A stretch of DNA of 64,000 nucleotides from an uncultured Paracoccaceae bacterium (GTDB lineage Bacteria > Pseudomonadota > Alphaproteobacteria > Rhodobacterales > Rhodobacteraceae). A program made the position numbers and the translations under genes. The stretch spans positions 186,001-250,000 of the forward strand of contig CANNFQ010000001.1 of assembly GCA_947503925.1 (NCBI GenBank). Reading direction: 5' to 3'. Positions 42,968-53,621 of this stretch are shown piece after piece. How positions within the stretch are numbered: the stretch's first letter is position 1; every line of letters starts with the position of its first letter. The notes beneath the pieces were generated by a model that had not been told where the DNA came from, made no database searches, and saw nothing but the letters and a program-made list of their open reading frames with translations.

Positions 42968-45517
42968 GTGCAGCAACAAACAACATATCAGGCTCTGACG
43001 CTGATCAACCCGACTGCGGCGATGCACGCCGCTGTGCATGGTCGGCGTGCGAAATGCCTGCAACGGCTGGTTCGGCTGGGATTTCCGGTACCTGTTACGA
43101 TGGCGCTGTCTTTTGATGCGGTCCATGATGTGGCGACGGATCACATGCCGGATATGGATGCGCTGATGGCGCCCTTTGGGCCGCAGCCCCTGATGTCGGT
43201 ACGCCCGTCCAGTCAGGATCAGGATTGGGGTGGCCCCGGTGCGATCCTGAATATCGGGATGAACGATGCCCGCCATGCCGAAATGGTTGCGGAGATCGGC
43301 GAATGGTCGGCGACCGCGCTCTATCTGCGTTTTGTCCAGTCCTACGCGATCCATGTGGCGCGGCTTGACCCGGATGCGTTTTACCTGCCCGATGTGCCCG
43401 ACGCGGCAAGCCTGAAAGCGATGCTGGATAGCTATGAGCTGGAAACGGATGAGCCATTTCCCCAGGACCCTGCGGTACAGCTGGCCGGTGTCTTGCGGTC
43501 GATGGCCCGCGCTTGGGATGGCACCACCGCCCGTCTGTTGCGGCAGGCAAAGGGCGCGCCTGCCGATGCCGGGTTGGGCCTTGTCGTGCAGGCGATGGCA
43601 CTGGGTGTTGGGCAAGGTGAAAGCGGCTCTGGCGTTATTCAATATGTCAGCAGCACAACCGGCGCCCCGCAAGTGACAGGCCGTTATCTGGGCCAAAGTC
43701 AAGGCCGCGAGGCGCTCAGCGGTGCGGATGGATCGCTGTTTTTGACCCGCGACCCGCGCGGCGCGTCTTTGGAAGAGCGCTGCCCCGAGGCGTTTGCCCA
43801 ATTGATTGATTGTGGCGAGAAATGCCGTATTCGCCTGCGTGAAGAGATGCAGGTTGAATTCACCATTGAAAACGGTGGTTTGCACATTCTGGATGCGGTG
43901 CCGATCCAGCGATCCTCGCGCGCGTCTGTGCGTATTGCTGTGGCTTTGGCCGAGGATGGGATCATCCCGCGTGAAGAGGCCGTGCTGCGTGTCGAACCCG
44001 CCGCCTTGTCGGAATTGCTGCACCGCCAGATCGATCCACGGGCCAAGCGTGATCTGATCGTCTCGGGCATTCCGGCCAGTCCCGGTGCCGCCTCTGGTCG
44101 CATCGTGATGACGGCGAATGAGGCGCAGGCGAGTGCCGCGCGTGGCGAGGCTTGCGTGCTGGTCCGCCGTGAAACCACGCCTGAGGATATCCGTGGGATG
44201 CATGCCGCGCAGGCCGTCCTGACCATGCGCGGCGGTGTCACCAGCCATGCCGCTGTGATTGGTCGCGGTCTGGGCGTGCCTTGTGTTGTTGGTGCCTCTG
44301 ACCTGAATGTTGATCGCAAGGGCCGCCGGTTTTCCGGGCCGGATGGCCGGGTGTTTGCTGCCGGTGACGTGATTACCGTCGATGGCACGACCGGTCAGAT
44401 CCTTGCCGGTGAGCCCCCGATGCTGGAAGCCGCGTTGGACGGGGCATTCCAGACCCTGCTGCAATGGGCGGATGAGTTTCGCGATATCGGGGTGCGCGCC
44501 AATGCCGATACGCCTGCCGATGCGCAGACCGCCCGCAACTTTGCCGCCGAGGGCATTGGCCTGTGCCGCACGGAACACATGTTTTTTGAAGGTGAACGCC
44601 TGCGTGTGATGCGCGAGATGATCTTTGCCGAGGAAGGCGAGGACCGCCGTGCCGTGCTGGACCGGCTGCTACCCATGCAGCGCGCCGATTTCCAGGCCCT
44701 GATGACGATCATGGAAGGCCGCAATGTCTGCGTGCGCCTGTTTGATCCGCCACTGCATGAATTTCTGCCGGTTGACAAGGCCGGGCTGCGCGACCTGGCC
44801 GAACAAACCGCCTTGCCTTTGTCAGAGGTGACCGAGCGTGTGGATGCGATGAAGGAATACAATCCCATGCTCGGGATGCGCGGCGTCCGCCTTGGCATCG
44901 CGATCCCGGAAATCTATGACATGCAGGCCCATGCGATTTTTGAGGCCGCTGCTGCCGTCCGCGCGGGCGGTACGGATGTCACCGTTGAGATCATGATCCC
45001 GCTGGTCAGCGCGATGCGCGAGGTTGAACTGGTCAAGGCTCGGATTGACGCTGTTGCAACTGCGGTAATGACCAAAACGAAGACGGAGTTTGATTATCGT
45101 CTGGGTGTGATGGTCGAAACACCCCGTGCCGCCTTGCGTGCCCAGGACATCGCCGAACATGCAGCCTTCCTGTCATTTGGAACAAATGATCTGACCCAGA
45201 TGACCTATGGTCTGTCCCGCGACGATGCCAGCCGCTTCATGTCAGCCTATGTGCAGCAGGGCGTTTATGCTGAGGATCCGTTTCACACGCTGGATGTCGA
45301 AGGTGTGGGCGAATTGATCGCGCTTGGTGCCGAACGGGGCCGCCTTGGCCGCAAGGATGTGATCCTGTCGGTCTGTGGGGAACATGCTGGCACCCGCTCT
45401 GCCATCGCGTTCTCGCGGATGCACGGGTTCGATTACGTGTCATGTTCGCCGTTCCGCGTGCCGGTTGCCCGCCTGACGGCTGCACAATTGGCACTGCGTG
45501 ATTCGTTTGAAAGCTAG
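42968..45517 (+). CDS. Pyruvate, phosphate dikinase-like PEP-utilising enzyme
   Basis: An 849-aa three-domain protein of the PPDK family. The N-terminal ATP-grasp part is shorter and diverged (SVRPSSQDQDWGGPGAILNI where PPDK normally has an R-S-G-x-x-S-M-P-G-M motif). The phosphotransfer His lies near residue 427 (MRGGVTSHAAVIGRGLGVPC). The PEP/pyruvate barrel carries EGIGLCRTEHMFF, RLFDPPLHEFLP, FGTNDLTQMTYGLSRDD and the catalytic Cys in LSVCGEHAG. PEP/pyruvate interconversion is likely, but the altered ATP-binding loop leaves the phosphate donor open. GTG start at 42968; alone, about 70 bp after glyS. Confidence 0.88.
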   Translation: MQQQTTYQALTLINPTAAMHAAVHGRRAKCLQRLVRLGFPVPVTMALSFDAVHDVATDHMPDMDALMAPFGPQPLMSVRPSSQDQDWGGPGAILNIGMNDARHAEMVAEIGEWSATALYLRFVQSYAIHVARLDPDAFYLPDVPDAASLKAMLDSYELETDEPFPQDPAVQLAGVLRSMARAWDGTTARLLRQAKGAPADAGLGLVVQAMALGVGQGESGSGVIQYVSSTTGAPQVTGRYLGQSQGREALSGADGSLFLTRDPRGASLEERCPEAFAQLIDCGEKCRIRLREEMQVEFTIENGGLHILDAVPIQRSSRASVRIAVALAEDGIIPREEAVLRVEPAALSELLHRQIDPRAKRDLIVSGIPASPGAASGRIVMTANEAQASAARGEACVLVRRETTPEDIRGMHAAQAVLTMRGGVTSHAAVIGRGLGVPCVVGASDLNVDRKGRRFSGPDGRVFAAGDVITVDGTTGQILAGEPPMLEAALDGAFQTLLQWADEFRDIGVRANADTPADAQTARNFAAEGIGLCRTEHMFFEGERLRVMREMIFAEEGEDRRAVLDRLLPMQRADFQALMTIMEGRNVCVRLFDPPLHEFLPVDKAGLRDLAEQTALPLSEVTERVDAMKEYNPMLGMRGVRLGIAIPEIYDMQAHAIFEAAAAVRAGGTDVTVEIMIPLVSAMREVELVKARIDAVATAVMTKTKTEFDYRLGVMVETPRAALRAQDIAEHAAFLSFGTNDLTQMTYGLSRDDASRFMSAYVQQGVYAEDPFHTLDVEGVGELIALGAERGRLGRKDVILSVCGEHAGTRSAIAFSRMHGFDYVSCSPFRVPVARLTAAQLALRDSFES

Positions 45518-45709
45518 GTGCACCACGTTGCTGTGACATTTTTGCGGCAGACTGCGCCATGATAGGCGACAATGCAATGCTGCATTGCAGCATAATCCGC
45601 CAGTTGGTGGACAGTCCGGCCCCGGGGGTAGACCTGAGCGTCACTTTCCCTTAAAGACACGACCGCTAGCGCGGGGCTTTGCCGTGTTGTTTCCTGGGTG
45701 GGAATAGTG
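45518..45709. other. Intergenic region with a perfect short palindrome
   Basis: 192 bp between the dikinase-like gene and the hydrolase gene. It contains TGCAATGC-T-GCATTGCA (about 45570-45586), a perfect palindrome that could be a regulatory site. I see no gene. Confidence 0.35.
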
Positions 45710-46381
45710 ATGATGATTTCGAAGGCGTTTCGCGCCACATTCGCTGTGGCGCTAATCTCATTTTTTGTGCCTGCTGCTGCGGCAGCAGATGAAGTTTTGA
45801 CCAGTCGGTTGGGTGCCCTTTTGGGGCAGGAGCGTCAGGCGTTGGCGGTTGTTCCTGATAACCGTCTGGCTGCATTGACCAGCCTGCCACCGGCAGATGA
45901 ACGTGGTGTATCGACCAAGGCCGGTATCCGCTATGACCGGGCATTCCTGGCATCGCAACCTGTTGCTGATGGTGGTGACCAATGGCAATGCTTGTCCGAG
46001 GCGCTGTATTTCGAAGCCCGCGGTGAAAGCGTTGAAGGCATGTTTGCCGTCGGCGAAGTGATCCTGAACCGGGTGGATAGCAATATCTTTCCTGATACGC
46101 TGTGTTCGGTCATCAACCAGGGGACCGGCCGCAAATATGCCTGCCAGTTTACCTATACATGTGACGGCCTCGCCGAAACGATTGGTGAGCCGCGCGCGTG
46201 GGAGCGCGTGGGTAAGGTGGCCCGAATGCTGATTGATGGCGCACCGCGCGTTCTGACGGATGGTGCGACCCATTATCACACCAAGGCGGTGAACCCGTCC
46301 TGGGCGCGTGTTTATCCGCGCACCACCGCGATTGGTTCGCATTACTTTTACCGCAAGCCGACCCGCACCGCATCAAACTGA
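45710..46381 (+). CDS. Secreted SleB-type cell wall hydrolase
   Basis: A 223-aa exported protein from ATG 45710: signal peptide ~1-24 (FRATFAVALISFFVPAAAAA), a variable linker, and a Hydrolase_2/SleB domain with CLSEALYFEARGESVEGMFA, VGEVILNRVDS, CSVINQG, ACQFTYTCDG and the ending GATHYHTKAVNPSWA. The glutamate in YFEARGE is the expected catalytic residue. In spore formers SleB is a germination amidase or lytic transglycosylase; in alphaproteobacteria homologues are general peptidoglycan hydrolases. GTG starts 3 and 12 bases upstream are possible. Confidence 0.9.
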   Translation: MMISKAFRATFAVALISFFVPAAAAADEVLTSRLGALLGQERQALAVVPDNRLAALTSLPPADERGVSTKAGIRYDRAFLASQPVADGGDQWQCLSEALYFEARGESVEGMFAVGEVILNRVDSNIFPDTLCSVINQGTGRKYACQFTYTCDGLAETIGEPRAWERVGKVARMLIDGAPRVLTDGATHYHTKAVNPSWARVYPRTTAIGSHYFYRKPTRTASN

Positions 46382-46474
46382 AGTCGGAGTTTGCAGGCTG
46401 AACGTCGCCTGTGACGCTTGCCCCATATCGGCAGGGCGCGTATCGAACGGTGACAATTCCCAGCTGCGGACCTG

Positions 46475-47395
46475 ATGATGACTGACGATATTCGCCTTGC
46501 TTTTGCCCATCCCAGTGAACGGGCAGAGGCGAGCAGCCGGACCCCATGTGACCGCATTTCATTGCGCGACTACGTCGTGGAGGTCGAAATCGGCGCGTTC
46601 CAGCAAGAGCGTGGCACGCTTCAACGGGTCCGGTTTAATGTTGTCGTCGAGGTATTGCCCCTGTCCGGTCCGATCGACGACGATGTGGACCGCATTCTGT
46701 CCTATGACAAGGTGACAGAAGCGATCGGGATTGAGCTTGAGGCGGAGCGGATCAACTTGCTTGAGACCCTTGCCGCCCGTGTCGCCGAACGCATCCTGCT
46801 CGAACCACAGGCGGAGCGGGTCTTTGTCCGTATCGAAAAGCTCGATCGCGGCCCGTTTGCGTTGGGGGTTGAGATTGTGAGGTCCCGTGACGGAGTTGAT
46901 CTGGCAGGACAGGACCATGTGGAGGCACCGCATCCCCGCGTCGTCTATCTGCCGTATGATGCCGCCGTATCCCCGCAGTTGACAGGCTGGCTGGATCAGT
47001 TGATCGCGATGGATGCCCCATTGATCATCTGTGTTGACGCGGGCGATATCACGCCGCCGCAAGCCGGAAATCCGCTTGCGCAGCGCCGCATTGATCTGTT
47101 GGCGATTGAACAAAACGCCTGGCGGTTGGCCGCAAAAGATCGCCGTGCCAAGGTTGTCGAAACACGGACCGAACTGGATTGGGCGATGAAGAATGGCCAG
47201 ACCTGCATCTGGGCCCCATCCAAGATCGTGCTGGATGCAGTTGATGGCCCGTCGGCCAGCCCGGACGATACCGCCGCCCTTGTCGCGTGGTTCGCGGGTG
47301 AAATGTCCGCCAAGGAACTGCTGATCATCGGGGCCGACACGCCCGAGACCCCGGTGCCGGTTCGCCAGATTGACCTTGCAACAAAGACGATTTGA
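46475..47395 (+). CDS. folB: Dihydroneopterin aldolase with extra C-terminal domain
   Basis: Folate pathway enzyme cleaving 7,8-dihydroneopterin. The FolB core is residues ~26-140: ISLRDYVVEVEIGAFQQERG, SYDKVTEAIGIELEAERINL, LETLAARVAERILLEP, and the catalytic lysine region VFVRIEKLDRG. The protein is 306 aa, more than twice the usual ~120: residues ~145-306 form a second alpha/beta domain (PRVVYLPYDAAVSPQLTGWL, WAMKNGQTCIWAPSKIVLDA) of unknown function. It is coupled to folP by a one-base overlap, and folP to glmM, as one operon. Confidence 0.9.
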   Translation: MMTDDIRLAFAHPSERAEASSRTPCDRISLRDYVVEVEIGAFQQERGTLQRVRFNVVVEVLPLSGPIDDDVDRILSYDKVTEAIGIELEAERINLLETLAARVAERILLEPQAERVFVRIEKLDRGPFALGVEIVRSRDGVDLAGQDHVEAPHPRVVYLPYDAAVSPQLTGWLDQLIAMDAPLIICVDAGDITPPQAGNPLAQRRIDLLAIEQNAWRLAAKDRRAKVVETRTELDWAMKNGQTCIWAPSKIVLDAVDGPSASPDDTAALVAWFAGEMSAKELLIIGADTPETPVPVRQIDLATKTI

Positions 47396-48408
47396 TGACG
47401 GCTTATTATCGCCCCCTTGTGCAGATGGGCGGGGATCGCCCTGAAGTTGCGCTGCCCCTTGTTGGCGGTTGGTGCTGGTTTCGCGAGGTGGTCGTGCATC
47501 GTCGGGATGCGGCACCCCAGACAATCCCGGCGGAAGACGTGCCAGACGGCATGCTGGCCCGATTGACCGCCCCGCGCCCGCATGTTGCCGGGCTATCAAT
47601 GGACCGTCCGCAGATTATGGGGATCTTGAATGTTACCCCGGATAGCTTTTCAGATGGCGGAAAATTCACGCAATCCGACCAAGCCTTTGATCACGCCATG
47701 CAGATGGTCGGCCATGGTGCCGCGATCATCGACATCGGCGGCGAAAGCACACGCCCCGGCGCGGCGGAAGTTCCGATAGAGCAAGAGATTGCCCGCACCG
47801 CGCCGATAATCGCCGCAATCCGGGGGCAAAGTGCTGTGCCAATCTCTATTGACACCCGTAAGGCCGCAGTGGCTCGGGCGGCAATCGAAGCGGGGGCCTC
47901 GTTGATCAATGATGTTGCCGCCTTCACTTATGATCCGGCGCTTGCTGGAGTGGGGGCTGAAGCTGGTCTGCCAGTCTGTCTGATGCATGCCCAAGGCAGC
48001 CCTGAAACCATGCAGGCCGACCCGCGTTATGATGATGTGCTGCTGGATGTTTATGATTTTTTGGCAGAACGTGTGGCAGCCGCCACAGCGCAAGGCATCG
48101 CTGCCGATCAGATCATCGTTGATCCGGGGATCGGATTTGGCAAGACGATTGACCATAACCTTGCGCTTTTGCGTGGTTTGTCGCTGTTTCACGGATTGGG
48201 TTGCCCGATCCTGCTTGGGGCGTCGCGCAAGCGCTTTATCGGCAGTCTTGGTGGCGGGCAGACCGCCACTGACCGGGTAGCGGGATCTGTGGCCGTCGCC
48301 TTGCAAGGGCTGCGACAGGGGGTGCAAATCCTGCGGGTTCACGATACGTTTGAAACCAAACAGGCGTTTGATCTGGAACTGGCAATCAACGGAGCAGGGC
48401 AAGAATGA
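47395..48408 (+). CDS. folP: Dihydropteroate synthase with N-terminal extension
   Basis: Condenses p-aminobenzoate with dihydropterin pyrophosphate; the sulfonamide target. TIM-barrel motifs: [81 protein letters not shown], and GASRKRFIG. The catalytic core begins only at about residue 72; the first ~70 residues ([20 protein letters not shown]) are an extension not needed in most DHPS. The ATG at 47395 overlaps the folB stop (TGATG); its own stop overlaps glmM by 4 bases (ATGA). Confidence 0.94.
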   Translation: MTAYYRPLVQMGGDRPEVALPLVGGWCWFREVVVHRRDAAPQTIPAEDVPDGMLARLTAPRPHVAGLSMDRPQIMGILNVTPDSFSDGGKFTQSDQAFDHAMQMVGHGAAIIDIGGESTRPGAAEVPIEQEIARTAPIIAAIRGQSAVPISIDTRKAAVARAAIEAGASLINDVAAFTYDPALAGVGAEAGLPVCLMHAQGSPETMQADPRYDDVLLDVYDFLAERVAAATAQGIAADQIIVDPGIGFGKTIDHNLALLRGLSLFHGLGCPILLGASRKRFIGSLGGGQTATDRVAGSVAVALQGLRQGVQILRVHDTFETKQAFDLELAINGAGQE

Positions 48409-49748
48409 CACGGAAACTTTTTGGCACTGATGGGGTGCGTGGCAAGGCAAATGCATATCCGATGACGGCCGATATGGCGCTGAAGATCGGCGCGGCGGCC
48501 GGTCGGTATTTCCGTAATGACGGGTCAAACGGACATCGGGTCGTGATCGGCAAGGATACCCGTCTGTCGGGCTATATGTTCGAAAATGCCCTGACGGCGG
48601 GACTGACCAGTACGGGCATGAATGTGCTGTTGCTGGGGCCAGTGCCGACGCCTGCTGTGGGGCTTCTGACCACATCGATGCGCGCCGATATGGGGATCAT
48701 GATTTCAGCCAGCCACAACCCGCATCATGATAACGGGATCAAGTTTTTTGGCCCAGACGGGTTCAAGCTATCAGACGACGCGGAAGCCGAAATCGAAGCG
48801 TTGATCGGTGGAGATATCGAACCGGCGCAGGCGCGCAATATCGGCCGGGCGAAAAGGGTTGACGATGGGCGGTTTCGCTATGCCGAACGGATCAAATCCA
48901 CCTTTCCGGCGGGGATGCGCCTTGATGGGCTGAAAGTCGTGATCGACTGCGCCAACGGGGCCGCGCACCGGGTGGCGCCAGAGGTCTTATGGGAACTGGG
49001 GGCCACTGTCATTCCGGTTGGTGTCAGCCCTAACGGGATGAATATCAACGAGGGCTGTGGATCAACCAGCACGGCTAACGCGTCAGAGATGATCCTGCGC
49101 GAAGGTGCCGATGTTGGCATCTGCCTTGACGGTGACGCGGACCGGGTGATGATCCTTGATGAAAAGGGGCAGGTGGCCGATGGGGATCAGTTGATGGCCC
49201 TGATGGCCGGGCGCTGGGCCGATCAGGAACGCCTGAACGGCGGCACATTGGTTGCCACTGTGATGTCCAATCTGGGGTTGGAACGGTATCTTGATGGGCG
49301 CGGTCTGCGTTTGGAGCGGACGGCCGTTGGTGACCGCTATGTGGTCGAGGCGATGCGCGCCAATGGCTGGAACCTTGGGGGGGAACAATCGGGCCACATC
49401 GTGATGACCGATTATGCAACCACGGGCGATGGTTTGCTGGCAGGTTTGCAGTTCCTCGCGGCGATGATCGAAACCGGTCAGGCGGCCAGCACGCTGACAA
49501 AAATCTTCCAGACTGTGCCCCAGATGCTCAAGAACGTGCGCTATGCGGCGGGGAAGGATCCGTTGGGCGCGTCAGGTGTCAAAGCATCCATCGCGGATGC
49601 GGAAGCGAAGCTGGTGGGCAAGGGGCGCTTGTTGATCCGCAAATCAGGAACGGAGCCACTGATCCGGGTCATGGCGGAATGCGAGGATGACGGCTTGCTG
49701 GTGCAGGTTGTTGACGGGATCGTGGCTGAGGTCAAGGCAGCGGTTTAG
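48405..49748 (+). CDS. glmM: Phosphoglucosamine mutase
   Basis: Makes glucosamine 1-phosphate for UDP-GlcNAc and cell wall synthesis. The phosphoserine is Ser103 in [18 protein letters not shown]; the metal-binding loop is [11 protein letters not shown], the sugar-binding loop GGEQSGH, and the phosphate-binding loop [14 protein letters not shown]. 447 aa, normal. ATGA overlap with folP: the folP-glmM order is common in proteobacteria. It converges with the EamA gene, overlapping by 4 bp. Confidence 0.97.
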   Translation: MTRKLFGTDGVRGKANAYPMTADMALKIGAAAGRYFRNDGSNGHRVVIGKDTRLSGYMFENALTAGLTSTGMNVLLLGPVPTPAVGLLTTSMRADMGIMISASHNPHHDNGIKFFGPDGFKLSDDAEAEIEALIGGDIEPAQARNIGRAKRVDDGRFRYAERIKSTFPAGMRLDGLKVVIDCANGAAHRVAPEVLWELGATVIPVGVSPNGMNINEGCGSTSTANASEMILREGADVGICLDGDADRVMILDEKGQVADGDQLMALMAGRWADQERLNGGTLVATVMSNLGLERYLDGRGLRLERTAVGDRYVVEAMRANGWNLGGEQSGHIVMTDYATTGDGLLAGLQFLAAMIETGQAASTLTKIFQTVPQMLKNVRYAAGKDPLGASGVKASIADAEAKLVGKGRLLIRKSGTEPLIRVMAECEDDGLLVQVVDGIVAEVKAAV

Positions 49749-50644
49749 CGCAGAAGCAGCCGCCGCAGGCCGCCGCCCTGACTGATCGCGAGACCCAGCA
49801 GGATCAGCCCAAGCGCTGCGAAAAAACGCAGCGGCAGCACCTCGTTCAGTATCCAGACACCAAACAGCATGGACCAGAGCGGTACCTGATAGTTCACGAG
49901 TGTCAGGAAGACCGCGCCCGCCGTGCGAATTGTCGCGACACGGATCAGGGCGGCAAGGGCGGTTGGCAAAAGCCCGAGCGCGATGATTGCGATAGTGGAT
50001 CGTGGGTCGCTGACCGTTGGCACGCCTTCAACAATCAGCATTGAGGGGATCAAAGCGACGGCCCCGACACAGAGCAAGAGGGCCGCCATGGTGATCGGGT
50101 CAATTGGCGGGCAACGGCGGGTCAGGATGCCGGATACCGCATAGGAAAAGGCAGCGGCGATGCAGGCCAACTGGCCCAGGGGTTCCAGCCCTGTGCCGAT
50201 CCGCAATATGCCGGGGCCAATCAGAACAACTGCGCCAACGAATCCGAGGCTGATACCTAAGGCATTGCGCAGGTTCAGTTTTTCATCCGTAAAGATATGG
50301 GCCAGCGGCAGGACGAAAAGTGGCACCGCAGACATGGAAATCCCGGCAAAAGCAGAGGGCACATATTGTTGCCCCCAACTTAGTAGCGCAAAGGGGATTG
50401 CGGTATTCAGCACCCCGATTGTGATCAGATACCAACGCATCTCTGGCGTGAATTCTGGCAATGGGCGTTGCAGAAGCTGCATCAGAGCAAGCAAAGCAAT
50501 CGCGCCCAATGTCGTGCGTGCGCATGCGACGGTCAAAGGCCCGTAACCTTCCAAGGCAATGGCCACGACCATAAAGGTTAGCCCCCAGATCAGTCCGAGA
50601 ATCAGGATGGATATCCAGTTGGATGATGTTGGGGGCTTTGTCAT
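49745..50644 (-). CDS. EamA/DMT family transporter
   Basis: A 299-aa inner-membrane protein with ten hydrophobic helices in two EamA repeats ([20 protein letters not shown] in the first, [20 protein letters not shown] in the second). Such carriers export metabolites or amino acids; the substrate is not visible. It is downstream of glmM but convergent, with a 4-bp overlap, and 60 bp after a NIPSNAP gene on the same strand. Confidence 0.9.
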   Translation of the reverse strand: MTKPPTSSNWISILILGLIWGLTFMVVAIALEGYGPLTVACARTTLGAIALLALMQLLQRPLPEFTPEMRWYLITIGVLNTAIPFALLSWGQQYVPSAFAGISMSAVPLFVLPLAHIFTDEKLNLRNALGISLGFVGAVVLIGPGILRIGTGLEPLGQLACIAAAFSYAVSGILTRRCPPIDPITMAALLLCVGAVALIPSMLIVEGVPTVSDPRSTIAIIALGLLPTALAALIRVATIRTAGAVFLTLVNYQVPLWSMLFGVWILNEVLPLRFFAALGLILLGLAISQGGGLRRLLLR

Positions 50645-50704
50645 TTTCGTTTCTGCCTTGTCTCGGCGCCTTCTGTGGCCGGATCATGGGGCGGGCACAA
50701 CCCC

Positions 50705-51025
50705 TCAACCGTCGCCATGCGGGGTTGAAGCGCGCTTTAAGAAGGTCCGATCCTCGCGCAATATGAATTTCTCGCGCTGTGCAAATTCGTAATTTTGCCG
50801 ACCGAGGGGGTCAGCGGCGAGCTTGGTCCGGTAGTCCTCATAAGCCGCGAGCGATGGGATGTTGTAGATCCCATAGGCCAATGTGGATGATCCTTCATAG
50901 GGGGCGAAATAGCCGATCAGATCGGCCCCGTTGCGTGGGATCGCTTGGCCCCAGTTGCGGGCATAGGTTTCGAATTGTGTCTTCTTGGTGGGGTCGATTT
51001 GATATCTGATGATGCAGGTCAGCAT
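50705..51025 (-). CDS. NIPSNAP family protein
   Basis: A 106-aa ferredoxin-like-fold protein (dimeric alpha/beta barrel): LTCIIRYQIDPTKKTQFETY at the start, and YGIYNIPSLAAYEDYRTKLA plus EREKFILRE-like ending. The function of bacterial NIPSNAP proteins is unknown. It is divergent from an ArsR-type regulator across 72 bp, so is probably its target, and is followed by the EamA transporter gene on the same strand. Confidence 0.88.
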   Translation of the reverse strand: MLTCIIRYQIDPTKKTQFETYARNWGQAIPRNGADLIGYFAPYEGSSTLAYGIYNIPSLAAYEDYRTKLAADPLGRQNYEFAQREKFILREDRTFLKRASTPHGDG

Positions 51026-51097
51026 GTTGGGCCCTTTTGGTTACTAAGACTGAATTAGCGCATTGGTAGACGCGGATGTTTCGGCTACGGTCGAACT

Positions 51098-51787
51098 ATG
51101 CGAGAAGGACCAGATATTGCGCGGATTGCCACGTTGATGGGGGATCCGGCGCGCGCGAACATGCTGACCGCCTTGATGAGCGGGAAGGCCTTGACGGCGA
51201 CGGAGCTGGCGGCAGAGGCCGGCGTGACAGCGCAGACCGCCAGTGGCCATTTGGCGAAACTGCTGGATGGCGATCTGGTGCTGGTGCGTAAGCAAGGCCG
51301 GCACAAATACTTTGCGCTGGCTCATGCGGATGTGGCCGCGGCGCTTGAGGCGTTGATGGGGTTGGCTGCCGGGCAATTGCGGACGCGGACAGGGCCAAAA
51401 GACGCGGCGTTGCGGCATGCGCGGGTGTGTTACAACCACTTGGCCGGGCAAAGGGGCGTGCAGCTTTATGGGAGTTTGCTGGATCGCGGTTTCATGGAGG
51501 AAGCCGCTGATGGGCCGGTGCTGACGGAGCTTGGCCAGGAATTTGCGCGCGACTTTGGGATCGATCTGGATGCGTTATCAGCCGCGCGCGCGCCGCTGTG
51601 CCGCAGTTGTCTGGATTGGAGCGAGCGGCGGACGCATCTGGCGGGATCATTGGGGCGGGCGATGTTGATCCGGATGGAGGACCTTGGTTGGGTACGGCGG
51701 GATAAGGCATCGCGAGCGGTGTTATTCAGCCCATTGGGCACAGGAGCCTTTGATGCGGCCTTTACCGGGCGGCAGTCATCCATTTGA
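51098..51787 (+). CDS. ArsR-type winged-helix transcriptional regulator
   Basis: A 229-aa protein. The HTH lies in residues ~5-90: IARIATLMGDPARANMLTAL, then AAEAGVTAQTASGHLAKLLD. A C-terminal domain of ~120 residues carries VCYNHLAGQRGVQLYGSLLD and two Cys in PLCRSCLDWSERRTHLAGSL, suggesting a metal or redox effector. It is divergent from NIPSNAP; TTCG-N8-CGAA (51080-51095) just before its start may be its site. The 3' end overlaps the convergent GNAT gene by 26 bp. Confidence 0.9.
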   Translation: MREGPDIARIATLMGDPARANMLTALMSGKALTATELAAEAGVTAQTASGHLAKLLDGDLVLVRKQGRHKYFALAHADVAAALEALMGLAAGQLRTRTGPKDAALRHARVCYNHLAGQRGVQLYGSLLDRGFMEEAADGPVLTELGQEFARDFGIDLDALSAARAPLCRSCLDWSERRTHLAGSLGRAMLIRMEDLGWVRRDKASRAVLFSPLGTGAFDAAFTGRQSSI

Positions 51788-52385
51788 TCAAAATGAACGT
51801 TAAGACGGCGACGTTTACAGCAAGCGATAGGGGCAATGCATAAGAATACGTGTCCGATGAGGCCTTCAAAGATTCTGGGTAGTTTGATGCCTGTCTATCA
51901 GGGCCATGACGCAGGTTGACACCGTTTGGCTGAAATCCATATTTTTCGAACAAGCGTTGCGACGCAGTGTTCCCGGCCCAGATTGTTGCCGTCACGCCGT
52001 CCCATTCGTGCTGGTCTGCCAGGCTTTTGACACGGTCAAATAGGTGTTCGCCGATCCCAATGCCCCTGTGGTCCGCCACAACATGGATGTCACTAATAAT
52101 TACATGCTGAAAATTGAACTGCGGTATGAAGGCGTGGCGAGATAGTTGAATATACCCCACCATGACATCGTCCAGCGTCGCCGCAAAAATCACGGGGCTG
52201 GTCTTGAGGGATAACCCTTCGGGGCCGCGGAAAGCGGCGTCAATGGTAGTTTGGGGCAGCAGGTCGTAGCTGTTTTCTAAAATGGCATAGGGTCGTCTGG
52301 CCTGATGCTCTGCGAATGTTTTTTGGCACAGCTTCTCGATCTTTGGTTTCAAGGATCGCAGCGCAGGTATAATTCTGATCGTCAT
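51762..52385 (-). CDS. GNAT N-acetyltransferase with C-terminal membrane helix
   Basis: A 207-aa protein. The GNAT fold is shown by VIFAATLDDVMVGYIQLSRH and the acetyl-CoA loop VVADHRGIGIGEHLFDRVKS, followed by GNTASQRLFEKYGFQPNGVN. The last ~25 residues form a hydrophobic helix (LPLSLAVNVAVLTFILIKWM), unusual for GNATs, which suggests tail anchoring to the membrane. Substrate is unknown. It overlaps the convergent ArsR gene by 26 bp, and that helix is in the overlap region in part. Confidence 0.88.
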   Translation of the reverse strand: MTIRIIPALRSLKPKIEKLCQKTFAEHQARRPYAILENSYDLLPQTTIDAAFRGPEGLSLKTSPVIFAATLDDVMVGYIQLSRHAFIPQFNFQHVIISDIHVVADHRGIGIGEHLFDRVKSLADQHEWDGVTATIWAGNTASQRLFEKYGFQPNGVNLRHGPDRQASNYPESLKASSDTYSYALPLSLAVNVAVLTFILIKWMTAAR

Positions 52386-52440
52386 TGCAATGCCCGGTCA
52401 GAAAAATGGCGGACGCTTTGTTCAAGCGCCCGCCGCGGTT

Positions 52441-52463
52441 GATGGGTCAAGACCCATCTTACG
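52441..52463. repeat. Palindromic 3'-end repeat, copy 1
   Basis: ATGGGTC-AA-GACCCAT followed by CTTACG lies just past the ilvC stop; 22 bases (52442-52463) are identical to 63046-63067. The palindrome could act as a terminator for ilvC, although no T tract is present. Confidence 0.75.
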
Positions 52464-52466
52464 TCA

Positions 52467-53570
<1,104 letters not shown>

Positions 53571-53572
53571 TT

Positions 53573-53593
53573 AATAAGATGATGATTGTTATT
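53573..53593. promoter_or_regulatory. AT-rich inverted repeat between ilvC and the Lrp genes
   Basis: AATAA and TTATT arms with an 11-bp spacer, in a 132-bp AT-rich divergent region. It is a candidate Lrp-type site; weak on sequence alone. Confidence 0.25.
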
Positions 53594-53621
53594 CGTAATT
53601 CAAAAAATTATAAACATATTT

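Noticed and set aside
42935..44578. 547-codon frame antisense to the dikinase-like gene
   Set aside because: Its translation has the His/Arg/Gln-rich composition of a shadow frame in GC-rich coding DNA, and the sense strand encodes a protein with all family motifs.
45559..45654. 31-codon frame between the dikinase-like and hydrolase genes
   Set aside because: No ribosome binding site, and the peptide is unremarkable.
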